64,000 nucleotides of DNA from Liolophura sinensis (GCF_032854445.1 NC_088307.1:9004017-9068016); one strand, 5' to 3'. Numbered from the stretch's first letter, positions 44,663 through 57,207 are shown. The notes: generated by a model from the sequence alone, not told the origin. A program made the numbers and translations.

Positions 44663-45334
44663 CAGGCGCTTAGAGTCAGTTCTTCAGTCAGGCAAAGGAA
44701 ATAGGAAATATGCGCCACACAATGCATGGCAACTTCCTGGTAGCCTCCAACGGAGTATCAGTAACTTAGTTTTTTAGTAAATAATGTCGAACCCTGAAAT
44801 TTTGGATTGCCTTTCACAGATAGCCCTTTCAAAAATCTAAGAAAATATACACTGTTTGCTGTCACAACCTTCTAATATCAGATACTTAAAAGAACAAAAC
44901 CACTAATGAATGAAGTCCACATCATCTAAAATGCTATTTGGTTCCAATTTATACATTTCTATTTTTACATTGAATAAAATGCTAATAAAAAGTTTTTTTA
45001 ACTATCTGCACAAACTAGAGCACACTGAGGACTACTACTAGATGTTCGAGTAAATTTGTATTTAATGTGGAAATAAAACTCTCACAGCATGTTTAATAAA
45101 ACTAAATAAATAGTAGAAGATTAAAAGGTGAAAAAAGTCACTGAGCCAGGTATAGCTATATGTGTATGTACACCTATATACAAATGGAATTTGCAAGGAT
45201 CTGCACCATGCCCATGCCTTCCGAAAAGTGCGAAAATCAGTGGAAAAAAGGTTGTGTTGACATCACAAGGATGCTATAAATGGACAGACGGATACATAGC
45301 TAGAAGTCAAATTGTCAGAAAATAGAGAACTATT

Positions 45335-45445
45335 AATTTACGACTTTATCTGATTGATGTTTTAATTACATCGTACTCAAGAATATTTCACTTATATGAT
45401 GGGAGGAAACCCGGGGGAAACCCATAACCATGCATCCACAAGCTG
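45335..45445 (-). mobile_element. Family 1 SINE fragment (mirror of 28583)
   Basis: 'actcaagaatatttcactta', 'gggaggaaacccgggggaaa'. Without the triplication seen in the left copy. Confidence 0.8.
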
Positions 45446-45804
45446 AGAACTATTAAGGCCACGTGTTTAAGTCCACACAACATTTATTCCACTCCCACGG
45501 CAGTGAAGGTCAAAGGACAAAGCACAAACCAGCAAATCCATTGTTCAAACATTTTCTGCTGTTTGCCAATCAAGTCTCTTGGTTTCCACACAGCTTTATA
45601 GAAGAGTTCAGTGAAGTGAAGCCATATCTGTGTGAAAACATGGAAGCTTTGTCATAAGGCTTGACTTGCAAACTGCCAGAAAAAGTTTGCTGTGAAAAAA
45701 TACAGCATATGAAGTTCCCAAATACTACTGTCCTCTTTGTGTCTGCAGTCAACTGTCCAAGCTCTCAGAGTTTACTCTAAAAAGTTGTCTACAGCTGCAA
45801 CTAC

Positions 45805-45915
45805 ATGCACAGCAATCTGAATTAAACTCACAATGTAGGCATGGCAAACTGAATTAAACTGACAATGTAGGCATGGCAAACTGAATTAAACTTGCAATGC
45901 ATGGTGAACTGAATT
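45805..45915. repeat. 32-bp tandem repeat (mirror of 28074), fewer copies
   Basis: 'gacaatgtaggcatggcaaa' plus 'ctgaattaaact', about 3.5 copies, against about 4.5 in the left arm. Confidence 0.88.
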
Positions 45916-46115
45916 AAACTTTAGATTGACAGAGGCATTACTTATGGATAACAATTCCTGGATTTATTGTGTTGGTTACGTTTCGATGTAGGTTCTTACA
46001 TCGTTATCAAACCATATGAACATACAGAGATACAAGACAACATATACAGTAAGAGAGTGAGTGGTGTCAACAACAGGCACAATGTAACATAGATAGTAAC
46101 TTCAGGGTAATGGCT

Positions 46116-46448
46116 TCAGGGTTTAAGGCGGTCACTGTCTAATCCGATGAGGTCATTGTAGGCGCTCGGTAGGTGGTACCCGCTGTCTTTGTTAAGCTGT
46201 GGATTGTGTCGTCGGATCATGATGGCTACCAGCAGTTTCCTCCTTTTATAGTCTGACTGGTTGTTTTGTAAGGTTTGAACTGTGTTCCATGGGAGTTGGT
46301 GTTCTGGATGGGCTCTGATGTGGTCACTGAGGGCTGATTTTCCATCTAATTTTTCTACGGAGGCCTTGAGCTCTGCAATTCTGATATTGAGTGGTCTACT
46401 GGTTTCTCCAATGTATTGTCGTTGACAATCACAATTAATGCAGTACAC
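46116..46448 (-). pseudogene. GIY-YIG endonuclease domain of the right Penelope copy
   Basis: MYCINCDCQRQYIGETSRPL onwards. The Gly of the left copy's INGDC is Cys here. It ends DRLKP then stop, shorter than the left copy. Separated from the RT by the AT-run stops. Confidence 0.88.
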
Positions 46449-46708
46449 AGATCCTTTGGGTTCTTGCCTATGGGTTGGCTGTTTTTTTCCATTGGCTTTG
46501 AGTAGGGTTTTTAAGGTTAGAGGCGGAGGTAAACGTTGTTTGTATGTTCAGTTTGTCATGCAGGAGTCTTCTTATCTGGTAGCTTGGGGTGCCTATATAC
46601 GGAATGGTTATATATATATATATTGGGGTGGTCAGGTCTCGTTGTTCTGGTCTTGTTAGTCGGATTGAGGGTTTTGCTGATCGTTCTCTCCACTAATTGT
46701 GGAGGGTA

Positions 46709-47023
46709 TCAGTTTTTGGTGGTGAAGGCTGTTTTGAGGTGATTTATTTCTTCTCGGAGGTTGATGCTGGATATCTGTAGGGCTCGTTTTGTTAGGGTAG
46801 ATATTATTCCTCTGTTGATCCGATTAGGTTGGTTAGATTGGTAAGTCACGTATTGGTCTGAGTGTGTGGGTTTGCGGTATACTGAAGTGAGGAGTTTGTC
46901 GTACTTCTTGCTAATAAGTACATCCAGAAACGGTATGGTTTTCTTGCATTCTTGTTCCATGGTGAACTGTATCCTGTTGTTCTGGGTGTTGAGGTGGTCA
47001 AGTAGGGACTGGGGGGTTGTCAT
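46709..47023 (-). pseudogene. Reverse transcriptase C-terminal part, right Penelope copy
   Basis: Same shifted frame as in the left arm (SLLDHLNTQNNRIQFTMEQE and on), ending at the same TGA. Differences from the left copy are few (N/T, K/N, Q/K). Confidence 0.88.
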
Positions 47024-48384
47024 TCTTGTTTAGTGCTACGAATGTGTCATCTACCTTACGGAACCAACACAACGGTTTGATGGGGCTTGCAGCTAAGGCT
47101 TTTTTCTCAAATTCTGTCATGTATATTTCGGAGATAAGTGGTGTTAGGGGGGATCCCATCGGTAAACCGTGGAGTTGTTCATATATGTCATCCCCCCACG
47201 TGAAATAGGTGGAATGTATACACGAGTCCAGGAGGCTGATTATGCTGTCAGGTTTCGTGGCTGTGTTGAGAGGGTGTTGTCCGCTGTTCAGCTTCTGTCG
47301 TATGATGTCTAGGGATTCTTCTCTAGGGCTATTGGTGAATAGGTCGATGACGTCGTAACTGATCAGTTGGGCTGTGCCTGGAATGTCTTTAATTTTGTTA
47401 CAAAATTCTGCTGAGTCTGATGTAAGATTTGGAAGTTTTGCCCAGAGGTGTTGGGAGTTTAGTGAGGTACTGTGCCGCGTTGTAGTGGACAGTGCCTCTG
47501 GAGCAGATGAGGAGTCGGGCTTTGATTGGGTTCTTATGGACTTTGATGCTTGCCCTGGCGTAAGGTGCTCTGGGGTGCCTGGTGTTGAGCTTTCGGTACA
47601 GTTGGATGTCGATTTCATTGCTGTTCTGCAGGGCTTTGAGTTTTGCCCTAAATTCTCTTTCTAGCTTCGGTGTGGGGTCTTTGGTTATTTGCCTGTATGT
47701 CGTTGTGTCGCTGAGCATGTCGTTGACTAGTTGGTTGAATTTGTTCTTGTCAAGTATAACTGTGGCTCTTCCTTTGTCTGCAGGGACGATGGTGATGGTA
47801 TTATCGGTGCGTAGGTTCTTGATGGCCGTTCTTTCTTCTCGGTTGATATTTGGTTTTTGCTTGGTTGCTTTGATGAGAATGTCGCTGATTTGGTGTCGCA
47901 TGTAATCAACGTTACCTCCAGGGGCGAGTTGTTGAAGACCTTTTTCTATGGCTGACACAAAATCACCTCTGGGGATTTTGTCCTGGGTAGGAATATAGTT
48001 CAAACCCTTAGCCAGTAATGTCGCTTCATTGGGTGTGAGGGTCCGACTGCTTAGATTGATGACGGTTTTGCTAGTGTGACTCGTGGGCCGTTGAGTACTC
48101 TCTCTGTTAGTGTGCTTAGACAGAAGTTCAAACTTTCTTTTTTGAGATCCTTCAATTTTCTCGTCAAGCCGTTGGTTGCTGTTTGTTTGTGCCTGTCGCA
48201 ATGATTTGTAATGTTGATCACTTAAGGTCGACCTTAGTTTCTCCTGCAGCTGGGTAATGGTGGTTAAGGTTCTTGCTTTGGTGTTCCGGTGATGATGGAT
48301 TCTCTCTTTCACTAGTAATTTGCTGGCTGCGTTAATAATCTTCTTTGCTGCATGTGAATGCACTGGGCATTTCAAGGTGAGCAT
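46998..48384 (-). pseudogene. Reverse transcriptase main part, right Penelope copy
   Basis: Two overlapping frames (47398-48384 and 46998-47618), joined by a two-base deletion after TSKSYI. Motif A keeps the catalytic Asp (YDVIDLFTNSP; GAC is the inverse of 47352-47354), and the B region is the canonical LPMGSPLTPLI. At these motifs this copy is closer to a working enzyme than the left one, yet it has one more frameshift. Confidence 0.9.
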
Positions 48385-48893
48385 TTCAAGGTGTCAGCTT
48401 GTTGTTCCCACATTTCATCAAAAAGGTGAGGTGGTTGCTGGTTTTGACATAGTTTTTCTCTGATTTGTTGAGCTTGTTGATGTCCGCAATTGCCGCATAT
48501 CCATGTTGATGACGTATGGCTTCTTTCAGAGGCATTTAAAATTTGAATTAAACTTACAATGTACTTTTTAAGCTCAGGTAATTTAAAGTAACATGTCAAC
48601 ATGGTTCCTTCAATGTAAAGAGTTACTTAAGTCTACAATAAACTTAAAACTATTTTTGGTTAGGATTAAAAGAAATAAAAAAAAGATGAAAAAAAAAATA
48701 TGAAAAAGAAAAAAAGATGAAAAGAAAGATGGAAAAAGTAGTACGACAGTATCTTGTCTTCTTTAAGCCTTAAAGGGTTCTTTGGGGCTTTTTACTTAAT
48801 AACTAGAGATGGGCGCTCTATCCCCTAACAGGCAAAATGAGAGCTTGGAAGTCTTTCCTCGTGTGAGAGCTGGGACTGAGACAAAGAGGACCA

Positions 48894-49112
48894 GGTCCCA
48901 GGATCACAATGTCATCACAGATTTAAGCCAAAATTTCAAATCACTTTAAAACTGTTTTTCTTATTTTACGAGGTCAAAATTTTGCTCGAAACAGTCAGTT
49001 GTGGCTCAGTTAATGTGCAATAAATTTCAACTGAAATAACAGAAAAGAAAGTATCAAATTTAATGATTGAAGTTTTGACTTAAGTCTAAGATGATTTCAT
49101 GACCCCGAGGCC
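48894..49112. mobile_element. MITE family A (mirror of 24897)
   Basis: Ends 'ggtcccaggatcacaatgtc' and 'gatttcatgaccccgaggcc'; interior as in the left copy. Confidence 0.7.
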
Positions 49113-49600
49113 AGATCTAGGGCTTCACATCTGTCTTCCTGCCATGAGCAACAACAACGATGCTAACAGAAACACTTGCTATCTTGTTAAGGAAAATCGT
49201 TAAGGTGACATGCTGATCACCCATCTTATTTCAAAGCAACTGTATGGTTACCAGTGGGACAGTTCACCTGAATGGATTTAAGCGTTGCAGCATATATTGA
49301 TCCTCATTAAAATCCCAGTGTGAAATTTTTTCTTTTTTTTTCTGTCTTTTTTTTTACATTTTTTTTTCTGTTCTTATTCAGAATCCAGTAGGGTTCTACG
49401 CCATAGTGGATAGGAAGCAATTCCTGGGCCTCATCTAGAAAGACAGAAAATACAAATACTGTAATAATAATCATGGACAACAGATTATTTGCCTCTAACA
49501 ATGTACCCTTTGGGGCAAAATGTTTGGTATCATGACGGGAACTGTGTGCTAACTGAATATCTGCAAAATTAAATTAATACTTGCTTCCGTATTTTGTGAA

Positions 49601-50170
49601 TAGAATAATATCTTTATTTACGAAGGGTAACTCAGCCAAGATTCCATGAAACTGTTCTTCCACAAAGCTTTCGCACAGAAAACAATATACCTGGTATATG
49701 TACATGGATTTCAGTATCCTATTAAGATATATAGCCAATCTTACACTTCACTAAAAACGACGTCTTATACATTCTTTATAAATTGGAAGGTTTAACAATT
49801 TTAGCTGTTTCGCTGACTCAATGCAACAAAATGACTATGTAATTCTTCAGTCTTTTCAACCACTTCTGCAACCAATATTTTGAAACGTTCTGAGAGAACA
49901 ATGGGGTGTAGATAAACAATTTGTACACTTTCATGAAGCTTGCATCTTTAGTGACACAAACACATCATTTTTATCAGCATTTTCATACTAAATATATGCA
50001 TAAATTAATCTGAAAAAAGTGCTTTAGTGGTTGAAATGGTTGAAGATTGTCACTGCACAACTGTTTTTATGTATTGTTTTGATTTTGTTTGTGAAGGCTT
50101 TGGAGAAGAACAGTTTTGTACAAACTAACCTAAAAGTTACGTTCAATTAATAAAGATATTAATATTATTA
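49601..50170. mobile_element. MITE family E (mirror of 24131)
   Basis: 'gaataatatctttatttacg' at one end and 'aataaagatattaatattat' at the other; inverted ends of about 60 bp. Confidence 0.75.
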
Positions 50171-50839
50171 TAAGAATTACAGTAAAGATTCAGTAAAATA
50201 AGCAAGAAACTATTAAAGGGCAAATACAAGTGCCAACCAGCAGGTGAATCAGGGAAGCAGGAGATGGAAGTCACCTGCTCTTTTAATCGTTTATGTCTTG
50301 AAACGATCCATTTGCACGATTACCAGGAGTATTTTCTTTTTTTGGATCTAGTTAGCAACCGTTCAATATAGACCTCAAATTCTACCATTATATAATACAC
50401 GAAATGTGTATGGTTCAATGTCTTAACATGCAGTTTAGGATGTGCTCTTACTACTAAAGTACTAAAGTAACAGTCTAAATAGGGAATGCTAAGCTGGTAA
50501 ATTCACCGATAACAACCACATAGCCATAATACATAATATTCATGCTAGAGTTACTTCTCATAATTCCTTTAACTGAATTCATGAAGAATATTTATTCCTC
50601 AACAAGAAAATATGAATGTCCAGGTAAAAGCAATTCTTAACTTCAATCTTCCTTCTTACTACATTACATACTAGGTCACATGACATACCTTACTGACCAC
50701 GAGGGATGGGAAAAATCTGTCTAGTGTATCTGTGACTATACTATGAATGTCACCAGCGTATTAAATCTGTGGTAAAGTTCATATTCCACTAATGTGCCCC
50801 TGACTTTATAGGCAAAGAAGTAAGAGTTAGCTCACGTAC

Positions 50840-50917
50840 TCAGTCAGGAGGATGACCGTCGTCATCATCATCATCGCCGGCCATGTCTGCGCCCACACCA
50901 GAATCTGCCAAAGTCAC
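50840..50917 (-). CDS. Terminal exon E7 of the duplicated gene (right arm), with stop
   Basis: Sequence identical to 23378-23455: VTLADSGVGADMAG, six Asp, GHPPD, stop (TGA = inverse of 50840-50842). The acceptor is 'attgcttgaag'. Complete identity over a repetitive GAT/GAC run is notable, since the introns on the same arm differ by indels. Confidence 0.88.
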   Translation of the reverse strand: MTLADSGVGADMAGDDDDDDGHPPD

Positions 50918-51104
50918 CTTCAAGCAATTTTTAAAAATACGTAACTATTTTTTTCATTTTTTCCCCATAAATATACCTTACCTTAGAAAAATATATTTGT
51001 TTTTAATTCATTTTCAAAAGTAAACATTTCACCAAGACTGACAAAAAAAAAAAAAACTCATACGTGCTCAGACTTTTTTACATAAAAATTTTCATGCTGA
51101 AACA

Positions 51105-51375
51105 AATTTATTTATTTCATTTATTTATTTATTCATATGATTGGGGTCTTATGCCCTACTCAAGAACATTTAACATGGAACGGCGGCCAGCATTATGGTG
51201 GGAGGAAACCAGGCAGAGCTTGGGGGGAAACCAAAGGTTGCTGAAAGACCTTAACACGTCCGTACGGCCAGAGAGGAAACCAACGGCAGTTGGACTTTTG
51301 AACTCACAGTGACCGCATTGGTGGGAGACTCCTGTGTTATGGCGTGCTAACCCCCTCAGCCACGGAGGTCTCAAC
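51105..51375 (-). mobile_element. Family 1 SINE (mirror of 22925)
   Basis: Tail at left, 'gggaggaaaccaggcagagc', head complement 'gctaaccccctcagccacgg' at right. Confidence 0.88.
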
Positions 51376-51998
51376 AAATTTAATAGAATTGGTAATAAAC
51401 ATGATCAAACACTATATATGAACCGTCCATGATTTCCTGAGAGTTTTACTGATGTTAGAATGGTAAAAAGGTGTGTAAATTTCAACCCCAAATGTTTATT
51501 TCTCTCTAAAATTATGCTCACTTTTGTTCTACATTTTACGTCATTTACCATAATCCCACGAGAACAAAATACTGTGTGCAATTCTCGTAAATCTCCCACA
51601 AACCTACAGTGTGCATAAATGTGTGGAGCTGAAGAACTGAAAAATCAACATTACAGCTCATGCCTCTCCGGTCATAAGTTGGAAGGTCTACCTGATTTCT
51701 CCAACTCTTTCACATATTCGCCTACTGATGTTTTAAGTGCATTTTTCGGACATTTTTCTGTTTAAACTAAAAAGGTTATTTTTTCTACCAAGTCCAGTAG
51801 TTGGCAAACCCATCAAAACATAAATTCTTGTTATTATCAAAATAATAAGGTGGATAGCATTCAAAGTCACCCTCAAACATCCGAAAAGGTTGAAGAAATA
51901 GGGTAAGACCGGCAATTCAAAGTTAATTACGAAGATGCATGGCATACAACATTAGAGCTGATGATTTTGCTTCATATCCATGTAAATATATGTAGTAC

Positions 51999-52309
51999 CT
52001 GTCTGGGAATGCTGATAGTGACAGGCACGTCTTCAGTTTTTAGGTCTTCCAGGTCTGCAGAAATATCTACTGCCTCATCACTAATCAGCTCTCTCTGCTC
52101 ACTATTAGAAATAGCCGCTGCGCCTCCGCTTGACCCCTGCTCGGATATGTCGGTCAGCTCCTCAGCCACTGGGGTCTGCGGGAATCCCTTGCTCTCCACG
52201 ACAGGCAGGTTTGCTGTTAGACATTTAGAGCTTGTATTTTTTGAGGGAGAAGACACTGGGTTTACGCTTCGAATGTCTTCAGCTTGCAGTGCAGATTCGG
52301 GAAGAGCCG
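51999..52309 (-). CDS. Exon E6 of the duplicated gene (right arm)
   Basis: Same 311-bp length and splice sites as 21983-22293. Five of about 104 residues differ, all in the Ser/acidic tail; no stop or frameshift. Confidence 0.92.
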
Positions 52310-52629
52310 CTGTCATAGAAACATAAATATTAACAAAAATATTATGCCAGTGGTTACACGTTTATGAATGCATCTCACTTCTATGGATAGAGAAATGTAG
52401 GAAAACAAAACTCTTTCTCACCAACCAACCAAAAACAAAAAAAAAACTACCTTAAATGATCTAAAATTTTGACCAAAAAGTGCGTCTTTGGAGGCAAATA
52501 AATGTCACAGAACATTACCATTTTCTTAGTCGGGTATCATTCTGCCATAATGGTATATATGTATACTGAACAAAAAGATAAACACACAAAGCAATTATAG
52601 ATTGTTTACTATCAGTGTTAAATAAAGTT

Positions 52630-52923
52630 GTAACTCAACAATTAGGGTAATTATTCATTATCAATTGTGGCTTCGATTTCCACCAGATTGTCACATTTTA
52701 GGGCAATGGCAGAGTGAAAACAGAGTGATCGGAAATCACAGTTCATGCTCTTTGTTACGTTAGTAATGATGGACACACTCCGTAGTGAGTGCTATGAACT
52801 GTGATTACCGACCATTCTATTTTCATGCTGCCATAGCTCCTGGATTATTGCCCCAAATTTGAAAATCTGGTGGAAATTGAAGGCAGATTTGATAATGAAT
52901 ATTTACCCTTATTGTTGAGTTAA
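52630..52923. mobile_element. Foldback MITE family C (mirror of 21352)
   Basis: 'aactcaacaattagggtaat' at left, 'tacccttattgttgagtta' at right. Confidence 0.9.
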
Positions 52924-52952
52924 GACTTCATTTCAAAGAGAAGACGTACAAG

Positions 52953-53096
52953 GGAAGGTCTGTCAGCAACCTGCGGGTGGTCGTGGGTTTCCCCCGGGCT
53001 CTGGCCGGTTTCCACCTACCATAATGCTGGCCGCCGTCGTATAAGTGAAATATTCTTGAGTACGGCGTAAAACACCAATCAAATAAATAAATAAAA
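52953..53096 (+). mobile_element. Family 1 SINE, head-truncated (mirror of 21178)
   Basis: 'gtctgtcagcaacctgcggg' to 'aacaccaatcaaataaataa'. Confidence 0.88.
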
Positions 53097-53544
53097 TCAA
53101 AGAGAAGAAAACATAAAAATAATGCCAGTCAGATGAAAGAGCATGAAATCGTACATGAAAAAAATTCTATATGGTGGGTATTTGGGACCACCGTTTAGTA
53201 TATATGGTCTTTGCATAATAATGTTCTAAATAAGGATGTGATGCATGTTTAATAAACTTATTAGAATATAAACTTGTTGCTCATATCTAAACACATGTAT
53301 TTAATTTGATTATGACATACGATTATGAATACATTAAAAGAATAAGTATGATCAAAATTGATGTCGAACACATCTGGTAGCTGGAAAGACCAAATACTGG
53401 TGCATATATATATTTATTAAACATATGTGACTTCCTCACTCAAAACCGCTCAGCCTTGAGCACATGTACAACGTTATGAAGAGATCCAACAGTGGTTTAT
53501 AGTAATGTGTAGATCTTCTTCGGGTGGCATTTAGACAGTTGTTG

Positions 53545-53815
53545 GGTGCCTCCGTCGCCCAGTTGGTTAGCACGCTAAAGCACAGCGCACTGACCCAGGA
53601 GCCTCTCACCAATGCAGTTGTCATGAGTATTTATGTCCAGCTCATGCTGGCTTCCACTCCAGCTCTATGTGGGAAGGTTTTCCAGCAACCTGCAGTTGGT
53701 TGTGGGTTTCCCATTGGGCTCCGCCCGGTTTCCTCACACCATAATGCTGGCCGCAGTTGTATAAGTGAAATATTCTTGTGTATGGCATAAAACACCAATC
53801 AAAAAAAAAAAAAGA
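53545..53815 (+). mobile_element. Family 1 SINE, full length (mirror of 20460)
   Basis: Head 'cgtcgcccagttggttagca', body and 3' domain as in the left copy, ending in A-rich tail. Confidence 0.9.
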
Positions 53816-53924
53816 AAAAAAAAAAAGATGGTTGTGAAATATGAAGCAGAAGAATACCTTTTTAGGATAACAACTTTTGAATTGATTTCAGAGCGCCATT
53901 GCAGCCTCTTAAATAAAACTGAAC

Positions 53925-54312
53925 CTAAATGACCCCAAGGACCTTAAAGAAAAAGGTCAAGCTCGCTAAAAATCAATAGGGTTCTCTTCCTCATGCCAAG
54001 GTGAAAGTGTGGTGTAAGTTTGGTGAACTTGGGTTATACCGTTCTGGAGTGTTTACAAGCCTTTTATAAAATTTAACTTATGTGACCTTAATGACCTTGA
54101 AAAAAAAGATCAAGGTCACTGAAAAACAAAAGGGTTCTTCCTCAAGACAAAGTGTATGTGTGGTGTAAGTTTGGTGAATTTGGCATAAACCGCTCTGGAG
54201 ATATCATGATTGCTAAGCCTTTTATGAAATTTAACCTAACTGACCCCAATGATTTTCTAGATAAAAGGTCAAGGTCGCTGAAAATCAATAGGGTTCTTTC
54301 TCTTGCTAAGGT
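53925..54312. repeat. 155-bp tandem repeat (mirror of 19972)
   Basis: 'gaaaatcaatagggttct' and 'aaaggtcaaggtcgctgaaa' recur at about 155-bp spacing. Downstream at 54452-54482 lies a (CAGA)n run longer than in the left arm. Confidence 0.85.
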
Positions 54313-54574
54313 GTAAGTGCGTTATATAACAATTTCAGGACAATCTCGCACAAATTGATCTCTCCGCCCTTTGAACTGGTCATGATCTCTATCCTAGACA
54401 TGCTAGATGTCTTCCATTCTTCCTGTGAACCTACTGTAGTGCTGTAATTTACAAGACAGACAAACAGACAGACAGACAGACAGCATAACATAAAACAACC
54501 TGCGTATACCAACCATGAATGAATCTCCACCTTGAACTGTGTACAAGCCTTGAATACACGTATAGTGTACTTAC

Positions 54575-54647
54575 ATTGCCGTTGCCGCCGCTGCTCCCAA
54601 CGCTCTTCCTCACGCGTTCCCACATTTTCTCCAGATTCTCTGACTCT
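54575..54647 (-). CDS. Exon E5 of the duplicated gene (right arm), 15 bp shorter
   Basis: RVRESGENVGTREEERWEQR, RQRQ plus one base. Same acceptor and donor positions as 19621-19708. It lacks five codons of the left copy's Arg/Gly/Trp stretch and has Glu to Gly. The phase is kept. Confidence 0.8.
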
Positions 54648-55230
54648 CTGAAAACACAAAAATAAAAATGGTAAATTATAAAAAACATCATTTATAGAGA
54701 ATTAATTACAATTAGCTACACCTACACTGAGCAAAGTGATTATAGGACAAAAGCACTGCTGCATGAACATAAGCCAAGAAATATGACAATTACATAACCA
54801 AATGCATGATAATTCAGGTCAAACACCTGTTTCTATGAGCTTTTCAAGGATATATTTATTTATTTTATTTGAATGTTGTTGAATGCCAAACTCAAAAACT
54901 TCTCACTTACATGACAGTAGGCAGTAACATGGATGAGGAAAGACTGACTGCCCAGAGTAAACCACCCACCTGTGGCAAGTTTATGTCGAAACATGTGTGA
55001 CTAAGGATAAGCACATCCTATTGGTGAAGGACATTAGAGGTCTTCAACGATCGAGAGTTAGACAGTATACCTGACAGTCAAATGACCTTGTTGGCTTTTC
55101 AGGACATCCATGAAAAGGTCCATGAAGAGACAGGGTTAGGACTCTTGCCAACTATTAAACGTGTTTAAATGACTCCCCAAACTTAGCCCCGAAAAGATCC
55201 AACTCCTTTTCTTTTACTGGCCTAGCATCA

Positions 55231-55390
55231 TATTTAGTATGGCCATGAAGGCTTTCAGGATATACGCTCCTCTGCGACTGCCACCATGTTGAGCAGCTAC
55301 ACACGCCCTGCTTCATAGCGGAGCAGTGGGAAAATGGCGGCAGTCGCCAAGGGGCGTATCCCTTGGAAGCCTTCATGGCTGTAATAAATC
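55231..55390. mobile_element. Foldback element family D (mirror of 18869)
   Basis: 'atggccatgaaggctttc' paired with 'aagccttcatggctgtaat'; inverted ends slightly more decayed than in the left copy. Confidence 0.82.
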
Positions 55391-55540
55391 TGTTCTAAAT
55401 CGTCTACCAACGATTAATCAGTCACATCATTGTTACCTGTGTATGTTCGTTTGTCTTTTTAACAAACTGATCAATACTTACTCATAATTCATTTCTAAGT
55501 CAGTATTTGGAGGTTTTATCTGTTTGGGTGTGAAATAAAT

Positions 55541-55790
55541 TCATTTTATTTATTTGATTGGTGTTTAACGCTGTACTCAAGAATATTTCACTTATACGAC
55601 AGCGGCCAGCATTATGGTGGGAGGAAACCAGGCAGTGTCCGGGTGAAACCCATGACCATCTACAGGTTGCTGGCAGACCTTCCCACTTAGGGCCGGAGAG
55701 GAAGCCAGCATGAGCTGCACTTGTACTCACAGCGACCGCATTGGTGAGAGGCTCCTGGGTCATTACGTTGCGCTAGTGTGCTAACCAGCT
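55541..55790 (-). mobile_element. Family 1 SINE (mirror of 18421)
   Basis: 'gattggtgtttaacgctgta', 'gacagcggccagcattatgg', 'gcactTgtactcacagcgac'-like head side; the extreme head is trimmed ('gtgctaaccagctgatg'). Confidence 0.88.
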
Positions 55791-55974
55791 GATGAAACAT
55801 TAGTTTATTGTAAGTATCAAATTTTACTTGCAAAATGTGGAAGTGAAGCCGAGAAAATGTAATTTTCAACTGCATGTATTTTTTGCATATGACCTCTTCT
55901 GATAACAATACAGCACATGTGCTGTAGCTTTCGAACTCAATCCATGCTGTAAACATGTACATATTTGTTTAATT

Positions 55975-56130
55975 CTTTTTTCTTTTTTAAGCCGTACTCA
56001 AGAATATTTCACTTATACGACAGCGGCCAGCATTATGGTGAGAAGGAACTATTCAGAGCCCGGGGGAAACCGTCGACCAACAGCAGGTTGCTAAAAACCT
56101 TGCCACGTATGTCCGGAGAGGAAGCCATTA
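55975..56130 (-). mobile_element. Family 1 SINE fragment (mirror of 18058)
   Basis: 'actcaagaatatttcactta', 'gcggccagcattatggtgag', ending 'gtccggagaggaagccatta'. Confidence 0.83.
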
Positions 56131-56481
56131 TGACTGTAAACATGTAAATAGTGTTCTATTGTACATCATTCTTAATATGTATCACCAGTGACTTTGTGAA
56201 AATACAGCATTGGTCTAATTTATTTGGAGGATGTAACTCGTGTAACTCAAGAAGCTTAACAGTTTTCCGTCGCAATGCTATGAGTTCGCCTGACTCGCGC
56301 GTATCTGGTTAACAAGTAACTTAACCTATTGTAAGCGTCAAGTCTCCAACGACGCCAGGCCAGCATAAAGAAAGGAGTTGGAGTCTTTTGGGGCTACCCC
56401 CAACCTAAAACAATGGAAGCAAGGAAATCCCAAAATTCAATCCCCCTTTTTTTTTTTAACTGGGATATAGAGCATATGTAC

Positions 56482-56612
56482 CATGTGGGGTGAGATGGGC
56501 TGGGTTGGAGAGCCTGTACCACGGGCATTCTGGTCACAACTAGTCAGTGCCAGCTGCTGTGGTCCAGAAAGAAATCTCTGTGGATCATCTGACATAAAAA
56601 AACCTGGCCCAT
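56482..56612 (-). CDS. Exon E4 of the duplicated gene (right arm), 12 bp shorter
   Basis: DGPGFFMSDDPQRFLSGPQQ and SPTQPISPHM. Same splice sites as 17539-17681, four codons fewer. Several replacements in a Ser/Pro-rich stretch, few silent changes. Confidence 0.83.
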
Positions 56613-56635
56613 CTGCAACAACAACAACCATAAAA

Positions 56636-56752
56636 TAGTGAGCGAGTAATAGTTTAACGCGGTAATTAACAATTTTTCAATCATATGACGACCGAGTCCT
56701 TAGAGTACAGGTAAGTTTTAATGTGCCTCCTTGTGGCAGGATGGATTTCCAC
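56636..56752 (-). mobile_element. Family 2 SINE 3' part only
   Basis: Inverse of the end of the SINE at 17150: 'tgcctccttgtggcaggatg'. The rest is missing with the adjoining 16740-17150 DNA, one deletion of about 640 bp relative to the left arm. Confidence 0.8.
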
Positions 56753-56861
56753 CGCTCTTTTATCGTCCTGCTCCACGTCATAATATGACAAATAAAAACT
56801 GTGTTGACAATCATAATCAGTATAGGAACAAATACTTCCCCTCATGTTTGTTGGGTGCTAT

Positions 56862-56942
56862 TAATTTATTTATTTACTTGATTGGTGTTTTACGCCGTAC
56901 TCAAGAATATTTCACTACTACGGCGACAGCCAGCATTTTTAA
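56862..56942 (-). mobile_element. Family 1 SINE fragment (mirror of 16533)
   Basis: 'gattggtgttttacgccgta', 'ctcaagaatatttcactac'. Confidence 0.85.
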
Positions 56943-56954
56943 AGATGTCCTTAC

Positions 56955-57075
56955 CTGTGGCTAGATCATATGAAACCTCCTGGGTTGGCTTTAATAAATG
57001 AATTCTGCTCAAAATGTTTATGGCTGTACAGTTTGGGGTAAGGAGGACCCAACACAAGGGGCACCTGGATGGCAG
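56955..57075 (-). CDS. Exon E3 of the duplicated gene (right arm)
   Basis: Same 121-bp length and splice sites as 16397-16517. Phase-0 reading LPSRCPLCWVLLTPNCTAIN has three replacements in the first eight codons compared with the left copy. The intron T tract before it is replaced here by an (AAAT)-like run. Confidence 0.7.
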
Positions 57076-57207
57076 CTGTAATAAGCAAAAAAAAAATAAA
57101 TAAATAAATAAATAAAATAAAGGCAGACTTTAAGTTTCATGGCACAAATTAAAACAACTATATTTACTGCATTATTAAATTGAAGTTTTACAAGCCTTAC
57201 TCATGTT

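Larger units (their letters stand above)
45940..48526 (-). mobile_element. Penelope-like retroelement, right-arm copy (inactive)
   Basis: Inverse counterpart of 25482-28054, with the same bracketing 10-bp repeat ('cagaggcatt' at 45930-45939 and 48527-48536). It carries the same C-run shift, TGA and AT-run stops as the left copy, plus its own two-base deletion near 47415 and a rearranged bit near 48375-48410. Confidence 0.93.
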
